64,000 nucleotides of DNA from Demequina maris (GTDB lineage Bacteria; Actinomycetota; Actinomycetes; Actinomycetales; Demequinaceae). The position numbers and the translations under genes were made by a program. Shown here piece after piece: positions 44,004 to 53,045 of the stretch (positions are counted from its first letter, which is position 1; the number at the start of each line of letters is the position of its first letter). The stretch is from assembly GCF_000971155.1 (NCBI RefSeq), contig NZ_BBLX01000003.1:299196-363195 (forward strand), written 5' to 3'. The notes beneath the pieces are model-generated. The model searched no databases. It saw only the letters and a program-made list of their open reading frames with translations, and had not been told where the DNA came from.

Positions 44004-44185
44004 GGTCACCCGCGAGGCCTCGTGGCGCTTCGTGCATGAATCACGACAGCACGCCGGCACCACTTCCTCCACCCACCTACCAGGGACGTCCCGCATCGTG
44101 GTCAAGAGCACCGCGAAACGATGGCATCCTCGTATGGCTCACCGCGAGCAGTCGGCAACGACGCCGACGAGTTGAAGGAGCATGC

Positions 44186-44494
44186 ATGTCGCTCAACCGG
44201 ACCGAGATCGCCCGCACCGGGCTCGAGCTCACCGCCAACCTCGAGAGGTCGGGCGTCGCCCGCGAGGATGTCGCCCGCGACCTCGGATTCAGCGAGCGCC
44301 GCCTCACCGAGACCCTCCGCGTAGGCCCCGCGTCCGACCCCGCCGACGTGTGGCTGCTGCGCGACTACCTCGACCGCGAGATCCGCGAGCGCGGCGAGCT
44401 CCCCCACCCGTGGACCGTCCTCACCGACGCCGCCCGCGACAGCGCCACGCGCTGGTTCGCCCTGCGCACGCCGCCGGAGCGCCGCGCCTCCTAG
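44186..44494 (+). CDS. DUF2316 family protein, putative DNA-binding
   Basis: 102 residues. The helical pattern NRTEIARTGLELTANLERSGVAREDVARDLGFSERRLTETLRV resembles a helix-turn-helix, and PADVWLLRDYLDREIRERGELPHPWTVLTDAARDSATRWF is characteristic of DUF2316. GAAGGAG is 7 bases upstream of the ATG. Function unknown; probably a small regulator. Confidence 0.8.
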   Translation: MSLNRTEIARTGLELTANLERSGVAREDVARDLGFSERRLTETLRVGPASDPADVWLLRDYLDREIRERGELPHPWTVLTDAARDSATRWFALRTPPERRAS

Positions 44495-44527
44495 GACGCG
44501 GGCGACAGGGCGACCGCGCCCGGCCCC

Positions 44528-44785
44528 CTACGCCTCGGCGCGGCCGAAGCGCTGCTGGGCGTCCTGCCGCGAGGTCCCGAGCGCCGCGCCGATCGCGGTC
44601 CACGACTCCCCCGCCTCGCGCGCCTCGGACACCACCACCCGCAGCAGCTGCTGCGCGACGTCCACCTGGGCCGAGGCGTCGACGATGGCCCTGACGTGCG
44701 CGGCGTGACGCGCGGTCATGGTGGCGGGCACGGCGCCCTCGGACACGGCACGGTCGGTGGCGGTGGGATCGCTGGGCGGTCGCAT
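44528..44785 (-). CDS. Small HTH protein (helix-turn-helix at C-terminus)
   Basis: 85 residues. The C-terminal SEAREAGESWTAIGAALGTSRQDAQQRFGRA is a clear helix-turn-helix of the type seen in small actinobacterial regulators. The start is fixed by AGGAGG six bases before the ATG. Notably the start codon lies inside a GGACGATGCG signature (44781-44790, reverse), so the signature doubles as the initiation region. Divergent from the MFS exporter gene, which it may regulate. Confidence 0.75.
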   Translation of the reverse strand: MRPPSDPTATDRAVSEGAVPATMTARHAAHVRAIVDASAQVDVAQQLLRVVVSEAREAGESWTAIGAALGTSRQDAQQRFGRAEA

Positions 44786-44895
44786 CGTCCCTCCTGGGGG
44801 TCGCAGGGGCGGACCTCCACCATGCGCCCGCGACCGTCGCATCGTCAACGCCCTCGCGACGGACGTCCGCGCCCCGGCGGACCTAACCTGAACGC

Positions 44896-46326
44896 ATGGC
44901 CGACTCCCCGGCACCCGGCGCCTCGCCCCCGCCGCCGTCCCCCACCGTCACGACCACCCAGGTGACGGTGCTGTGGATCGCGATCCTGGGCAGCTTCGTC
45001 GCGTTCCTCGACGGCAGCATCGTCACGGTCGCGCTGCCCGCGATCGCGCGCGACCTGGGCGGCGGCATCGCGCTGCAGCAGTGGGTGACGGACGCGTACC
45101 TCATCACCCTGGGCGCGCTCATCCTGGTCGCGGGCTCGCTCTCGGACACGTTCGGGCGGCTCCGCGTGCTCACGGTGGGGCTGATCGGCTTCGGCGCGAT
45201 GTCGCTCGTGATCGCGCTCGCCCCGACGGGCGGGGTGCTGATCGGCGCGCGGCTGCTCCAGGGCGTCGCCGGCGCACTGCTGGTCCCCAGCTCCCTCGCG
45301 CTCATCATGTCGACGTTCCGCGGCCCCGCGCAGGCGAAGGCGATCGGCACGTGGACCGGTGCCACCACCGGCGCGTTCGTCGCGGGCCCGCTGCTCGGCG
45401 GCCTGCTCACCGACTACGCGTCGTGGCGCTGGGCCTTCGGCATCAACGTCATCCCCATCGCGGTGACGCTGATGCTGCTCGCCCGCGTGAAGGCGGGCGG
45501 GATGCGCGACGTGCGCCGCCCCGACGCGACCGTCGACTACCTGGGCGCGGTGCTGTGCGCCGTCGGTCTCGGCGCGCTCGTCTACGCGCTCATCGAGGAG
45601 CCGAACCTCGGCTGGGACCATCCCGCGATCCTCGGCTCGGCGGGTGCCGGTGTCCTCGCGCTCGCCGGCTTCCTGTGGCGCCAGGCCCGCATCGCGGACC
45701 CGATGCTGCCGCTGTCGCTGTTCAAGGCGCGCAACTTCGCGTGGGGCAACCTCACCACGTGGTTCGCGTACGGCGCGCTCGCGCTCAACGGCTTCATCGT
45801 GGGCGTCTACCTGCAGCAGGGCGCGGGGCTGACCGCGACCGCGGCGGGCCTGGCGAGCCTGCCCGCGACCGTGCTCCTCATCGTCGGCAGCTCGCGGGTG
45901 GGCGCGCTCGGCGGGCGGTACGGGCCGCGGATCTTCATGACGCTCGGCCCGCTGATCATGGGCGTCGGCTCGTTCATGCTGGTCGCGGTGTCCGCGGACT
46001 TCTCCTACTGGACCCAGGTGCTGCCCGGCATCGTCGTGTTCGGCGTGGGGCTCACGCTCATGGTCGCGCCGCTGACGTCGGCGATCCTCGGCGCGATCGA
46101 AACGTCCCGCTCGGGCATCGCGAGCGCCGTCAACAACGCGGTCGCGCGTATCGCGGGCCTCGTCGCGGTGGCGCTGATCGGCACCATCGTGGGCGGCGAG
46201 CTCGACCTCGACGGCTTCCACCGCGCGACCATCGTCACCGGCGTCTTCATGGTGGTCGCGGGCGCGATCTCGTGGGCCGGCATCAGGAACGATGCGGTCG
46301 CACGGGACGATGCGGCGGCCGGGTAG
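44896..46326 (+). CDS. MFS multidrug exporter, DHA2 (EmrB/QacA) family
   Basis: 476 residues with about 13-14 hydrophobic segments. Motif D/A-like features LDGSIVTVALPAIARDLG, LSDTFGRLRVL (motif A, G-x-x-x-D-x-x-G-R-R-like) and GARLLQGVAGALLVPSSLALI plus GPLLGGLL (motif C) match proton-driven drug exporters. The last residues (RNDAVARDDAAAG) are encoded by a degenerate and an exact GGACGATGCG signature. Confidence 0.9.
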   Translation: MADSPAPGASPPPPSPTVTTTQVTVLWIAILGSFVAFLDGSIVTVALPAIARDLGGGIALQQWVTDAYLITLGALILVAGSLSDTFGRLRVLTVGLIGFGAMSLVIALAPTGGVLIGARLLQGVAGALLVPSSLALIMSTFRGPAQAKAIGTWTGATTGAFVAGPLLGGLLTDYASWRWAFGINVIPIAVTLMLLARVKAGGMRDVRRPDATVDYLGAVLCAVGLGALVYALIEEPNLGWDHPAILGSAGAGVLALAGFLWRQARIADPMLPLSLFKARNFAWGNLTTWFAYGALALNGFIVGVYLQQGAGLTATAAGLASLPATVLLIVGSSRVGALGGRYGPRIFMTLGPLIMGVGSFMLVAVSADFSYWTQVLPGIVVFGVGLTLMVAPLTSAILGAIETSRSGIASAVNNAVARIAGLVAVALIGTIVGGELDLDGFHRATIVTGVFMVVAGAISWAGIRNDAVARDDAAAG

Positions 46327-46332
46327 CCGCGG

Positions 46333-46689
46333 CTACAGGTCGAGGATCGCGCGCTCGATCAGGTAGTGCCGGTTCATCACGACCGCCTGGATGGTGGCGA
46401 GCGAGATGCACGACATCGCCACCACGGGGATCGCCCCGGGCGCCGCCGAGGGCAGGATGAGCCCCCACGTCAGCGAGATCGCCAGCCAGATCCCGCCCGA
46501 CCAGTAGTACTTGGCCCGCGCGGTCTTGATGCCCGCCCACAGGTAGCCGACCCACGGCAGCACGCCCAGGGTCAGCAGCGGCGGCAGGATCCACCACGAG
46601 GTCTTCCAGCGCCACGCGCGGCGCTCGAGCCGGCGTAGCGCGTGCGGCGGCAGCGGCGTCCCGTCGGGGCGGGTCCACTCGGCGGTCAC
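46333..46689 (-). CDS. Small membrane protein
   Basis: 118 residues from a GTG overlapping the stop of the upstream acetyltransferase gene. Three hydrophobic segments follow a basic N-terminus (LRRLERRAWRWKTSWWILPPLLTLGVLPWVGYLWAG). Unknown family. Last gene of a three-gene overlapping operon (RraB-like, acetyltransferase, this). Confidence 0.72.
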   Translation of the reverse strand: MTAEWTRPDGTPLPPHALRRLERRAWRWKTSWWILPPLLTLGVLPWVGYLWAGIKTARAKYYWSGGIWLAISLTWGLILPSAAPGAIPVVAMSCISLATIQAVVMNRHYLIERAILDL

Positions 46690-47189
46690 GCGGTCTCCTT
46701 GAGGTCGTAGGTCCAGACGTTGAGCGTCATGGGCACGCCCCGGTATTCGTCGTCGAGCGTGCCGCGGTGTGTGAAGCCGACCGTCCGGCACAGCGCGTTC
46801 GACGCCACGTTGTCGACGTTCGGGCACGCCATCAGCACCGGCAGCGGGCCGTGCTCGCGCGCGTCCTCGATGACGAGCCGCACGCCCGCGGTCGCGACGC
46901 CCTGGCGCTGGAACTCGGGCAGCACCATCCAGCCGGTCTCGAGGCACGGCTCGCCGTCCCACTCCGACTCCCACCAGCCGATCGAGCCCACGGCGACCGG
47001 CGCATCGTCCCGCCGGATCGTGAACATGTGCGGCCGCCCGCTGTCCCAGCCGCGCACGTACTGCTCGTGGCGGCGCGCGATGCGCGCGTCGGTCTCCGGG
47101 CCGGCGAGGTGCTCCATCATCTCGGGCACGTTGGCGGCGTGGAGGACGGGCAGGTCGGCGTCCGTCCAGCGCCGGATCCGGTAGCCCAT
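46686..47189 (-). CDS. GNAT N-acetyltransferase
   Basis: 167 residues. RIRRWTDADLPVLHAANVPEMMEHLAG opens a GNAT domain; LETGWMVLPEFQRQGVATAGVRLVIEDARE has the acetyl-CoA pyrophosphate loop (QRQGVAT), and NVDNVASNALCRTVGFTHRG is the typical C-terminal part (N..S..l...GF). A RimJ/RimL-like enzyme with unknown substrate. Its ATG overlaps the stop of the RraB-like gene. Confidence 0.88.
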   Translation of the reverse strand: MGYRIRRWTDADLPVLHAANVPEMMEHLAGPETDARIARRHEQYVRGWDSGRPHMFTIRRDDAPVAVGSIGWWESEWDGEPCLETGWMVLPEFQRQGVATAGVRLVIEDAREHGPLPVLMACPNVDNVASNALCRTVGFTHRGTLDDEYRGVPMTLNVWTYDLKETA

Positions 47190-47578
47190 CAGAGGCCCTT
47201 CTCCTCGTCGGTGAGGAGGCCGGCCCAGCCCTCGTACTCGCCGCCGTGCTTCTCCGCGATGCGCTCGCACGTGTCGATGGTCTCGCGCAGGAAGTCCGGG
47301 ACGAGCGGCGTGCGGTACGCCCGCACGAACAGCATCCAGTCGGGGATGTCGTGGCTCGGCTCGACCACCTCGTGCGTGACGCGCATGGCGCGCAGCTCGT
47401 CCGCGGCGGCGCGCAGGCCCGGCTCCGAGCGGAACGCGATGAAGAACTCGGACTCGCGCGGGGCGGTGAGGACGCCGCCGCGCGACTCGAACGCGGCGAG
47501 CTGGTCCTGGTCCTCGCTCCACAGGTCGTACGGCTCGACGCGCTTGCGGCCACCGAACACCTTCGACAGGAAACCCAT
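47189..47578 (-). CDS. RraB-like (RNase E inhibitor-like) protein
   Basis: 129 residues. DQDQLAAFESRGGVLTAPRESEFFIAFRSEPGLRAAADELRAMRVTHEV and the C-terminal YEGWAGLL match the RraB domain (alpha/beta fold; D..tL..L...G.....r...h...f). In proteobacteria RraB modulates RNase E; in actinobacteria the partner is unproven. First gene of the operon. Confidence 0.75.
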   Translation of the reverse strand: MGFLSKVFGGRKRVEPYDLWSEDQDQLAAFESRGGVLTAPRESEFFIAFRSEPGLRAAADELRAMRVTHEVVEPSHDIPDWMLFVRAYRTPLVPDFLRETIDTCERIAEKHGGEYEGWAGLLTDEEKGL

Positions 47579-47625
47579 GGGTCCACGCTAGCCGCGCGCG
47601 GTCCCTGGTCCGGACCCCGGAGGTC

Positions 47626-48165
47626 TCAGGAGCCTGCGGGGCCCCGCATGATCTCGACGAAGCCGAGCTTCTCGTAGAGCGCGAGCGCGCCGGGGTTGTC
47701 GGCGTCGCACGTGAGGGCGAGGTCGGTCTCCCCCACGGCCTTGAGCGCGCGCGCGCTCGCCGCGAGCAGCCCCGAGGCCACGCCCTTGCGGCGGTGGTCG
47801 GGCAGGGTGAGGCAGTCGAGCACGTACGGGCAGTCCGGGGCGTCGTCCTTGAGGGTGAGGCGATGCACCACGGTGACCGCGCCGGCGATGTAGCCGTCCT
47901 CGGTGACCGCCACGGGCGACGCGACGGGCATGAACTCGCCCGCCTCGTTCTTGAACATCCCCTGCGTGAGCTCGACCACGCGGTCCCAGTCGGTGAAGAG
48001 CCCTCGGCGGGGGTAGCACTCCCACGCGGCGGCGGCCAGCCACGGGATGTCCTCGGGCACCATCGCGCGGACGTGCGACCATGGAGTGGCGGCCTCGAGG
48101 ACCGCGCCCACCGGCGCACGCATCACGATCCGCTCGAAGGGCTGCTCCATCGCGTTGTCGGCCAT
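47626..48165 (-). CDS. GNAT N-acetyltransferase
   Basis: 179 residues. VLDCLTLPDHRRKGVASGLLAASARALKAVGETDLALTCDADNPGALALYEKLGFVEIMRGP is a canonical GNAT core with R/K-x-G-V-A loop and the NPGALALYEKLGF ending. Substrate unknown. It is divergent from the Cys-rich small protein gene and its operator at 48191-48220. Confidence 0.9.
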   Translation of the reverse strand: MADNAMEQPFERIVMRAPVGAVLEAATPWSHVRAMVPEDIPWLAAAAWECYPRRGLFTDWDRVVELTQGMFKNEAGEFMPVASPVAVTEDGYIAGAVTVVHRLTLKDDAPDCPYVLDCLTLPDHRRKGVASGLLAASARALKAVGETDLALTCDADNPGALALYEKLGFVEIMRGPAGS

Positions 48166-48190
48166 GGTCCCGACGGTAGCAAAGTCCCTC

Positions 48191-48220
48191 TTGACATATA
48201 CCCCTGGGGGTATGCATACT
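48191..48220 (+). promoter_or_regulatory. Promoter with CsoR/CstR-type operator in the spacer
   Basis: TTGACA (48191-48196) and CATACT (48215-48220) are 18 bases apart. The spacer is filled by the dyad ATACCCCTGGGGGTAT (48198-48213), which fits the operators of CsoR-family repressors (copper CsoR, persulfide CstR). 14 of 16 bases match the site before the sulfide:quinone oxidoreductase gene (57255-57270), so both genes probably share a repressor. Confidence 0.7.
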
Positions 48221-48294
48221 GGACATCGAGCGGCCGGAGACCCTCCCCCTTGACCCGGCCGCATCACCCCGTCACCTCGAGAAGGAGAACACCT

Positions 48295-48465
48295 ATGTGC
48301 TCGCGTATCACCTGCAACCAGTGCGGCAAGGCCACGTGGACCGGCTGCGGCCAGCACGTCGAGCAGGCGCTCGCCGGCGTCGCCCAGGACCAGCGCTGCT
48401 CGTGCGACCAGGGCTCGAGCAACGGCTCGTTCGGCTCGATCTTCGGTTCGATCTTCTCGCGCTAA
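48295..48465 (+). CDS. Small Cys-rich protein under CsoR/CstR-type control
   Basis: 56 residues: MCSRITCNQCGKATWTGCGQ, then HVEQALAGVAQDQRCSCDQG and a Ser/Gly/Phe tail. Six Cys (C2, C7, C10, C18 and two near residue 35-37) with one His make a metal- or sulfur-binding mini-domain. Similar small proteins are widespread in actinobacteria but uncharacterised. AAGGAG precedes the ATG. The operator suggests induction by copper or by persulfide stress. A strong terminator follows. Confidence 0.85.
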   Translation: MCSRITCNQCGKATWTGCGQHVEQALAGVAQDQRCSCDQGSSNGSFGSIFGSIFSR

Positions 48466-48508
48466 GCGCGCGAGCGGAGCGCGGGCTGCCTGCGCTCCAT
48501 CCGGGGAG

Positions 48509-48547
48509 AGGCCCCGCCACCCACGAGGTGGCGGGGCCTTCCTCTTT
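48509..48547 (+). terminator. Terminator after the Cys-rich protein gene
   Basis: AGGCCCCGCCACC (48509-48521) and GGTGGCGGGGCCT (48527-48539) form a perfect 13-bp stem with a 5-base loop, followed by a T-rich tract TCCTCTTTCC: a textbook intrinsic terminator. The remaining intergenic space to 48795 contains two inverted signatures (48602 and 48694) and no gene. Confidence 0.93.
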
Positions 48548-48795
48548 CCCCCTCCGCCCTCGCTTCCCCTCACGCAACCGGCGTATGGATCCCGGCCCGC
48601 GCGCATCGTCCCTGGTCCTGCAGGTCGAGGTCGCTCCTGTACGCCGGTTAGGGCGGGTGGAGGAGCGGGTGGGTAGCCGGGCGAGCGCCGGGCGGACGAT
48701 GCGCGGGCCCCCAGATCAGGGCGTTCCCCGATATCGCCGCGCGCGCGGGCGGCATACGCTCAAAGGAGTCCCCCCGCACACCACCGGAGAACGAG

Positions 48796-49026
48796 ATGAG
48801 CACCGCACCCCTGCCGCTTCCGCCTAAGGACACGGCGATCACGTACATCCTGTGGTTCTTCCTCGGCCTGTTCGGGATCCACCACTTCTACATGGGCAAG
48901 GTCGGCCGCGGCATCCTGTGGCTGCTGACCGGCGGCCTGTTCCTCATCGGCTGGATCGTCGACCTCTTCACGATCCCGTCGCAGGTGCGCGCGGTGAACG
49001 CGCGTCGCGCGGCGGGCTACCGCTGA
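48796..49026 (+). CDS. TM2 domain membrane protein
   Basis: 76 residues. AITYILWFFLGLFGIHHFYMGKVGRGILWLLTGGLFLIGWIVDLF is the TM2 domain: two helices linked by the conserved FGIHHFYMG loop. Role unknown. GGAG is 7 bases upstream of the ATG. Confidence 0.93.
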   Translation: MSTAPLPLPPKDTAITYILWFFLGLFGIHHFYMGKVGRGILWLLTGGLFLIGWIVDLFTIPSQVRAVNARRAAGYR

Positions 49027-49084
49027 GCCGCTCCCGACCAACACCCGGCGGGCTCTCAGCCGGTTCCCAGGCGCCGTTGGTGGG

Positions 49085-49570
49085 ATGAGGGGCATGACGC
49101 ACACCGCCACCACCCTCGCCCCCGCGGCCACCACGGTCGCGGACGTCCTTGACCGCCTCACGCACGCCGAGGACGCCGCCTTCGCGACCGCGATCGACGC
49201 CGCGCTCGACGTCGAGGCCTTCGCCACCTACCTGGCCTTCCAGGAGATCGTCGACAGTTACGACGCGCCCTCCGCGCCGGCCGACCACGCCTACCTCTGC
49301 TACGACCCGGCGACCAGCCGGCTCGCGGTGGTCGACTGGGCGCTCGACGTCGCGGTCGGCACCCGCAGCGGCCTCGGCGACGCGGCGGCCGCGCGGCTGC
49401 TCGCGGAGCGCTTCCTCGCCCATCCCGACTACGCCGCCCTCGTCGACGCGGAGCTCGAGCGCCTGTGCGCCGCGCTCGTCGCCTCCGACGCGGCCGACGC
49501 CTCGGCGGCCGACTGGGCGCGCGTGCTCCGTCACCACGCGCCCGCCCTCGCCGCCGCCCCCAGCCTGTAG
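49085..49570 (+). CDS. CotH-like domain fragment
   Basis: 161 residues. DVEAFATYLAFQEIVDSYDAPSAPADHAYLCYDPATSRLAVVDWALDVAVG resembles the C-terminal half of CotH protein kinases (YLAvq.lv.n.D....NnyYLYyD..t.rf..vpWDlDlaFG). The N-terminal ATP-binding half is missing, and the DFD/WDLD-type metal motif is weakened to VDWALDV. Either a remnant or a small protein derived from CotH. The start may also be the ATG at 49094; neither has a good ribosome binding site. Confidence 0.55.
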   Translation: MRGMTHTATTLAPAATTVADVLDRLTHAEDAAFATAIDAALDVEAFATYLAFQEIVDSYDAPSAPADHAYLCYDPATSRLAVVDWALDVAVGTRSGLGDAAAARLLAERFLAHPDYAALVDAELERLCAALVASDAADASAADWARVLRHHAPALAAAPSL

Positions 49571-49726
49571 CGCGCTCACGCCTCGGCTGGACCCCCGGGT
49601 CGGGTCGCCTCCTCCCCCTGCGGCGGCCCGACCGGGGCATCGTGCAGTGCGGAATGTCCCGGCCCGCGCCACGGTTCGACCCCCCTGCTAGGTTCGAATC
49701 ACCCTGCAGGAAGGCACGACACCTCC

Positions 49727-50983
49727 ATGAGCGAGAGCTTCGCCCCCGCGATCACGATGCCGGAGTACGGCGTCCACTCGGAGGTCGGGCGCCTCCAGAA
49801 GGTCCTCGTCTGCTCCCCCGGCCTCGCGCACCACCGCCTCACCCCGTCGAACTGCCAGGACCTGCTGTTCGACGACGTCATGTGGGTCGAGAACGCCGAG
49901 CGCGATCACGCCGAGTTCGTGCAGCTGATGAAGGACCGCGACATCCAGGTGATGGAGCTCCACCAGCTGCTCGCGGAGACCCTCGCGATCCCCCACGCCC
50001 GCGCCTGGCTGCTCGACCGCAAGGTCACGCCGGACGAGGTGGGCCTGGGCCTCGCGACCGACATCCGCCAGTACCTCGACGAGCTCCCCTCGGACGAGCT
50101 CGCGCGCCACATCATCGGCGGCCTGTCGACCCTCGACCTCCCGCGCGACTTCTCCCCGCCCGGCATCCAGCTGGTGCGCGAGGAGTCCGGCATGCGCGAC
50201 TACCTGCTGCCGCCGCTGCCCAACACGCTCTTCACGCGCGACACCACGTCGTGGGTCTACGGCGGCGTCACGCTCAACCCGCTGTACTGGTCCGCGCGCC
50301 ACGCGGAGACCCTCGTGATGAAGGCCGTCTACGGCTTCCACCCCGACTTCGGCGACGCCGTCAACGTGTGGTGGGGCGACCCTGAGTTCGACCACGGCCT
50401 CGCCACGCTCGAGGGCGGCGACGTCATGCCCATCGGCAACGGCACCGTGGTGGTCGGCATGTCCGAGCGCTCGAGCCGCCAGGCCATCACCCAGCTCGCG
50501 ATGGAGCTGTTCCTCGCCGAGGGCGCCGAGCAGGTCATCGTCGCCAAGCTCCCGCGCCTGCGCTCCGCGATGCACCTCGACACGGTCTTCACGCTCGCCG
50601 ACCGCGACCTCTGCACCGTCTTCCCGGGCATCATCGACGAGATCGAGACCTTCACCATCCGCGAGGCCCCCGCGCCCACGATGCTCGACGTGCGCCGTGA
50701 GGACCGACCGTTCGTCGACGTGGTCGCGGACGCGCTCGGCGTGGACCTGCGCGTCATCGCCACCGGCGGCGACCGCTACGCCTCCGAGCGCCAGCAGTGG
50801 GACTCGGGCAACAACCTGCTCGCGCTCGAGCCCGGCGTCGTGGTCGCGTACGACCGCAACACCCAGACCAACGACGAGCTCCGGGCCGCCGGCGTCGAGG
50901 TCATCGAGATCGTCGGCGCGGAGCTGGGACGCGGCCGCGGCGGCGCCCACTGCTTGACCCAGCCGCTGCTGCGCGACGCCTGA
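49727..50983 (+). CDS. arcA: Arginine deiminase
   Basis: 418 residues, the usual size. [43 protein letters not shown] and the C-terminal [17 protein letters not shown] (nucleophile Cys409) define ArcA. It converts arginine to citrulline and ammonium, the first step of the arginine deiminase pathway that supplies ATP under low oxygen and protects against acid. No arcB, arcC or arcD gene is in the window, so it is isolated. Confidence 0.96.
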   Translation: MSESFAPAITMPEYGVHSEVGRLQKVLVCSPGLAHHRLTPSNCQDLLFDDVMWVENAERDHAEFVQLMKDRDIQVMELHQLLAETLAIPHARAWLLDRKVTPDEVGLGLATDIRQYLDELPSDELARHIIGGLSTLDLPRDFSPPGIQLVREESGMRDYLLPPLPNTLFTRDTTSWVYGGVTLNPLYWSARHAETLVMKAVYGFHPDFGDAVNVWWGDPEFDHGLATLEGGDVMPIGNGTVVVGMSERSSRQAITQLAMELFLAEGAEQVIVAKLPRLRSAMHLDTVFTLADRDLCTVFPGIIDEIETFTIREAPAPTMLDVRREDRPFVDVVADALGVDLRVIATGGDRYASERQQWDSGNNLLALEPGVVVAYDRNTQTNDELRAAGVEVIEIVGAELGRGRGGAHCLTQPLLRDA

Positions 50984-51230
50984 GATCGGGAGGATCCGAG
51001 GGCCGGCCACGTCGTCGGGGCCGCCTCGGGAAGAAGGTGCGGGCACGCCATTGTGTCCGCACCTCTTGACGCTAGCGCCGTAAAACGTTGCAGAACCCGG
51101 CTTTACCGAATAGTTATCAATGGGAACGGTCACAATTCGACTCCGAGTGCCATTCGGGCCCTCCCGCGGACGATGCGCGGGGATTGCGGCATCCCGGGCT
51201 ACAGTCACGAGGGTGAGGGGGGTGACGCCC

Positions 51231-53045
51231 ATGACCGGTTCCGCGACCGAGGTCCCCGAGACCGCCGAGCAGCCCCGGCCCGCCCCCTCGGCAGGGGTCG
51301 GCCCCCATGGCCGCATCCTCATCCTCCGGACGCTCCGCGACCGCCGACGCCGCGCATCGTCCACCCAGCCGCCGCGGCTCCTCGAGCCCACCTTCTCGGG
51401 CGTGGGCCTGGTCGCGGGCGCGCTCTTCATCGCGATCTCGCTGGAGCCGTCGCTGCTGCCCCGCGTCCCGATCGTGCAGGGCATCGCGACGGGCGTGTCC
51501 TTCATGGTCGGCTACGGCCTGGGCGCGGGCGCCCACGCCATCTGGAACTACCTCGAGGTGCCCAACCTGCGCGGGCGGGCGCGGGCCATCGTGGGCTGGA
51601 CGGTGCTCGGGCTCATCGGGCTGAGCCTGTCGCTCGCGGTGTGGCGGTGGGTGGGCTGGCAGAACGGGATCCGCCGCACGTTCGGCATGGAGGAGCTCGA
51701 CCCGACCGCGTGGCCCATCGTCATCGGCATGGCCCTCGTGGTCGCCGCGGCGGTGCTCGTGGCCGCGCGGGTGATCCGCAAGGTGTTCCGCTGGGCCGAC
51801 CAGCTCCTGCTGAGGTTCCTCCCGCATCGTCTCGCGGTGACGCTCGCGACGGCGGCGATGGTGCTGCTGCTGTGGCTGCTCTTCTCGGGCGTGCTGGTGC
51901 AGGGCTTCTTCGTGGTCGCCAACTGGGCGTTCTCGGCACGCGACCTCAACGACCGCGTGGGCACCACCGAGGTGTCGTCGACGCTGCGCTCCGGCGGCGA
52001 CGGCTCGTACGTCGCGTGGGAGGACCTGGGCCGGCAGGGCCGCGCCTTCGTGTCCGGCGGACCCACGGTGGACGAGCTCGACTCCTGGTCCGGAGGCGGC
52101 GCCGTCGAGCCCGTCCGCGTGTTCGTGGGCCTGCGGTCGGCGGACACGCTCGAGGACCGCGCGCAGCTGATGCTCGACGAGCTCATCCGCACCGGCGCCT
52201 TCGACCGCGACGTGCTGGTGCTCACCACGACGACCGGCACGGGCTTCATCGACGCGAACGCGGCGGACTCGCTCGAGTTCCTCTACAAGGGCGACACGGC
52301 GATCGCGGGCCTGCAGTACTCGTACCTGCCCAGCTGGATCTCGCTGCTCGCCGACCAGCAGCTCGTGAACGAGGCGTCTCAGGCCACGTTCCGCCTGGTG
52401 CACGACTACTGGGCGGAGCTGCCCGCGGACGCACGCCCCGAGCTGTACCTCTACGGGCTGTCGCTGGGATCCGCGGGCGTCGAGTCGATCCTCAGCTCGA
52501 TCGACATCCTCAACGAGCCCGTCGACGGCGCCCTGATGACCGGGCCGACGTTCCTCAACCTCATGCACAACGAGCTCGAGCGCTCACGTGACGTGGGCTC
52601 GCCCGCGTGGCTGCCTGTCGTGGGCGACGGCCGCACCGTGCGCTTCACCGGCGAGGAGGACGCGCTGAGCGACCCGTCCGCCGTGTGGGGCGACACCCGC
52701 GTGGTGTACCTGCAGCACGGCTCGGACCCGGTGGTGTTCTTCTCGCCCGTGACGTTCTACCGCGAGCCCGAGTGGCTGCAGGGCACCTCCCGCGCGCCCG
52801 ACGTCTCGCCGGACATGCGCTGGTTCCCGATCATCACGGGCTGGCAGACGATGCTCGACATGCCGGCCGCGGGCTCGGTGCCGGAGGGCTACGGGCACAT
52901 GTACACCGCGAAGGCGAACCTCCAGGCGTGGGTGGGCGTGACCGACCCCGACGGGTGGGCCACGACCGACACCCAGAAGCTGGGCGACTTCCTCAACCAA
53001 CGGCGCCAGGAGCAGCTCACGCTGCTCGAGCAGCTCGGGCGGTAG
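51231..53045 (+). CDS. Membrane alpha/beta hydrolase (Abhydrolase_9/DUF2319-like)
   Basis: 604 residues. Four to five N-terminal hydrophobic segments (residues about 50-230: SGVGLVAGALFIAISLEPSLLPR, VGYGLGAGAHAIWNYLEVP) are followed by a large extracytoplasmic domain with VRVFVGLRSADTLEDRAQLMLDELIRTGAFDRDVLVLTTTTGTGFID, the nucleophile region LYLYGLSLGSAGVESI (GLSLGS) and HGSDPVVFF. The pattern fits PF10081/PF15420-type proteins, uncharacterised membrane hydrolases of actinobacteria. The ATG with GAGGGGGG upstream is preferred over a longer in-frame start. Signature copies lie just upstream (51168) and within (51353). Confidence 0.85.
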   Translation: MTGSATEVPETAEQPRPAPSAGVGPHGRILILRTLRDRRRRASSTQPPRLLEPTFSGVGLVAGALFIAISLEPSLLPRVPIVQGIATGVSFMVGYGLGAGAHAIWNYLEVPNLRGRARAIVGWTVLGLIGLSLSLAVWRWVGWQNGIRRTFGMEELDPTAWPIVIGMALVVAAAVLVAARVIRKVFRWADQLLLRFLPHRLAVTLATAAMVLLLWLLFSGVLVQGFFVVANWAFSARDLNDRVGTTEVSSTLRSGGDGSYVAWEDLGRQGRAFVSGGPTVDELDSWSGGGAVEPVRVFVGLRSADTLEDRAQLMLDELIRTGAFDRDVLVLTTTTGTGFIDANAADSLEFLYKGDTAIAGLQYSYLPSWISLLADQQLVNEASQATFRLVHDYWAELPADARPELYLYGLSLGSAGVESILSSIDILNEPVDGALMTGPTFLNLMHNELERSRDVGSPAWLPVVGDGRTVRFTGEEDALSDPSAVWGDTRVVYLQHGSDPVVFFSPVTFYREPEWLQGTSRAPDVSPDMRWFPIITGWQTMLDMPAAGSVPEGYGHMYTAKANLQAWVGVTDPDGWATTDTQKLGDFLNQRRQEQLTLLEQLGR

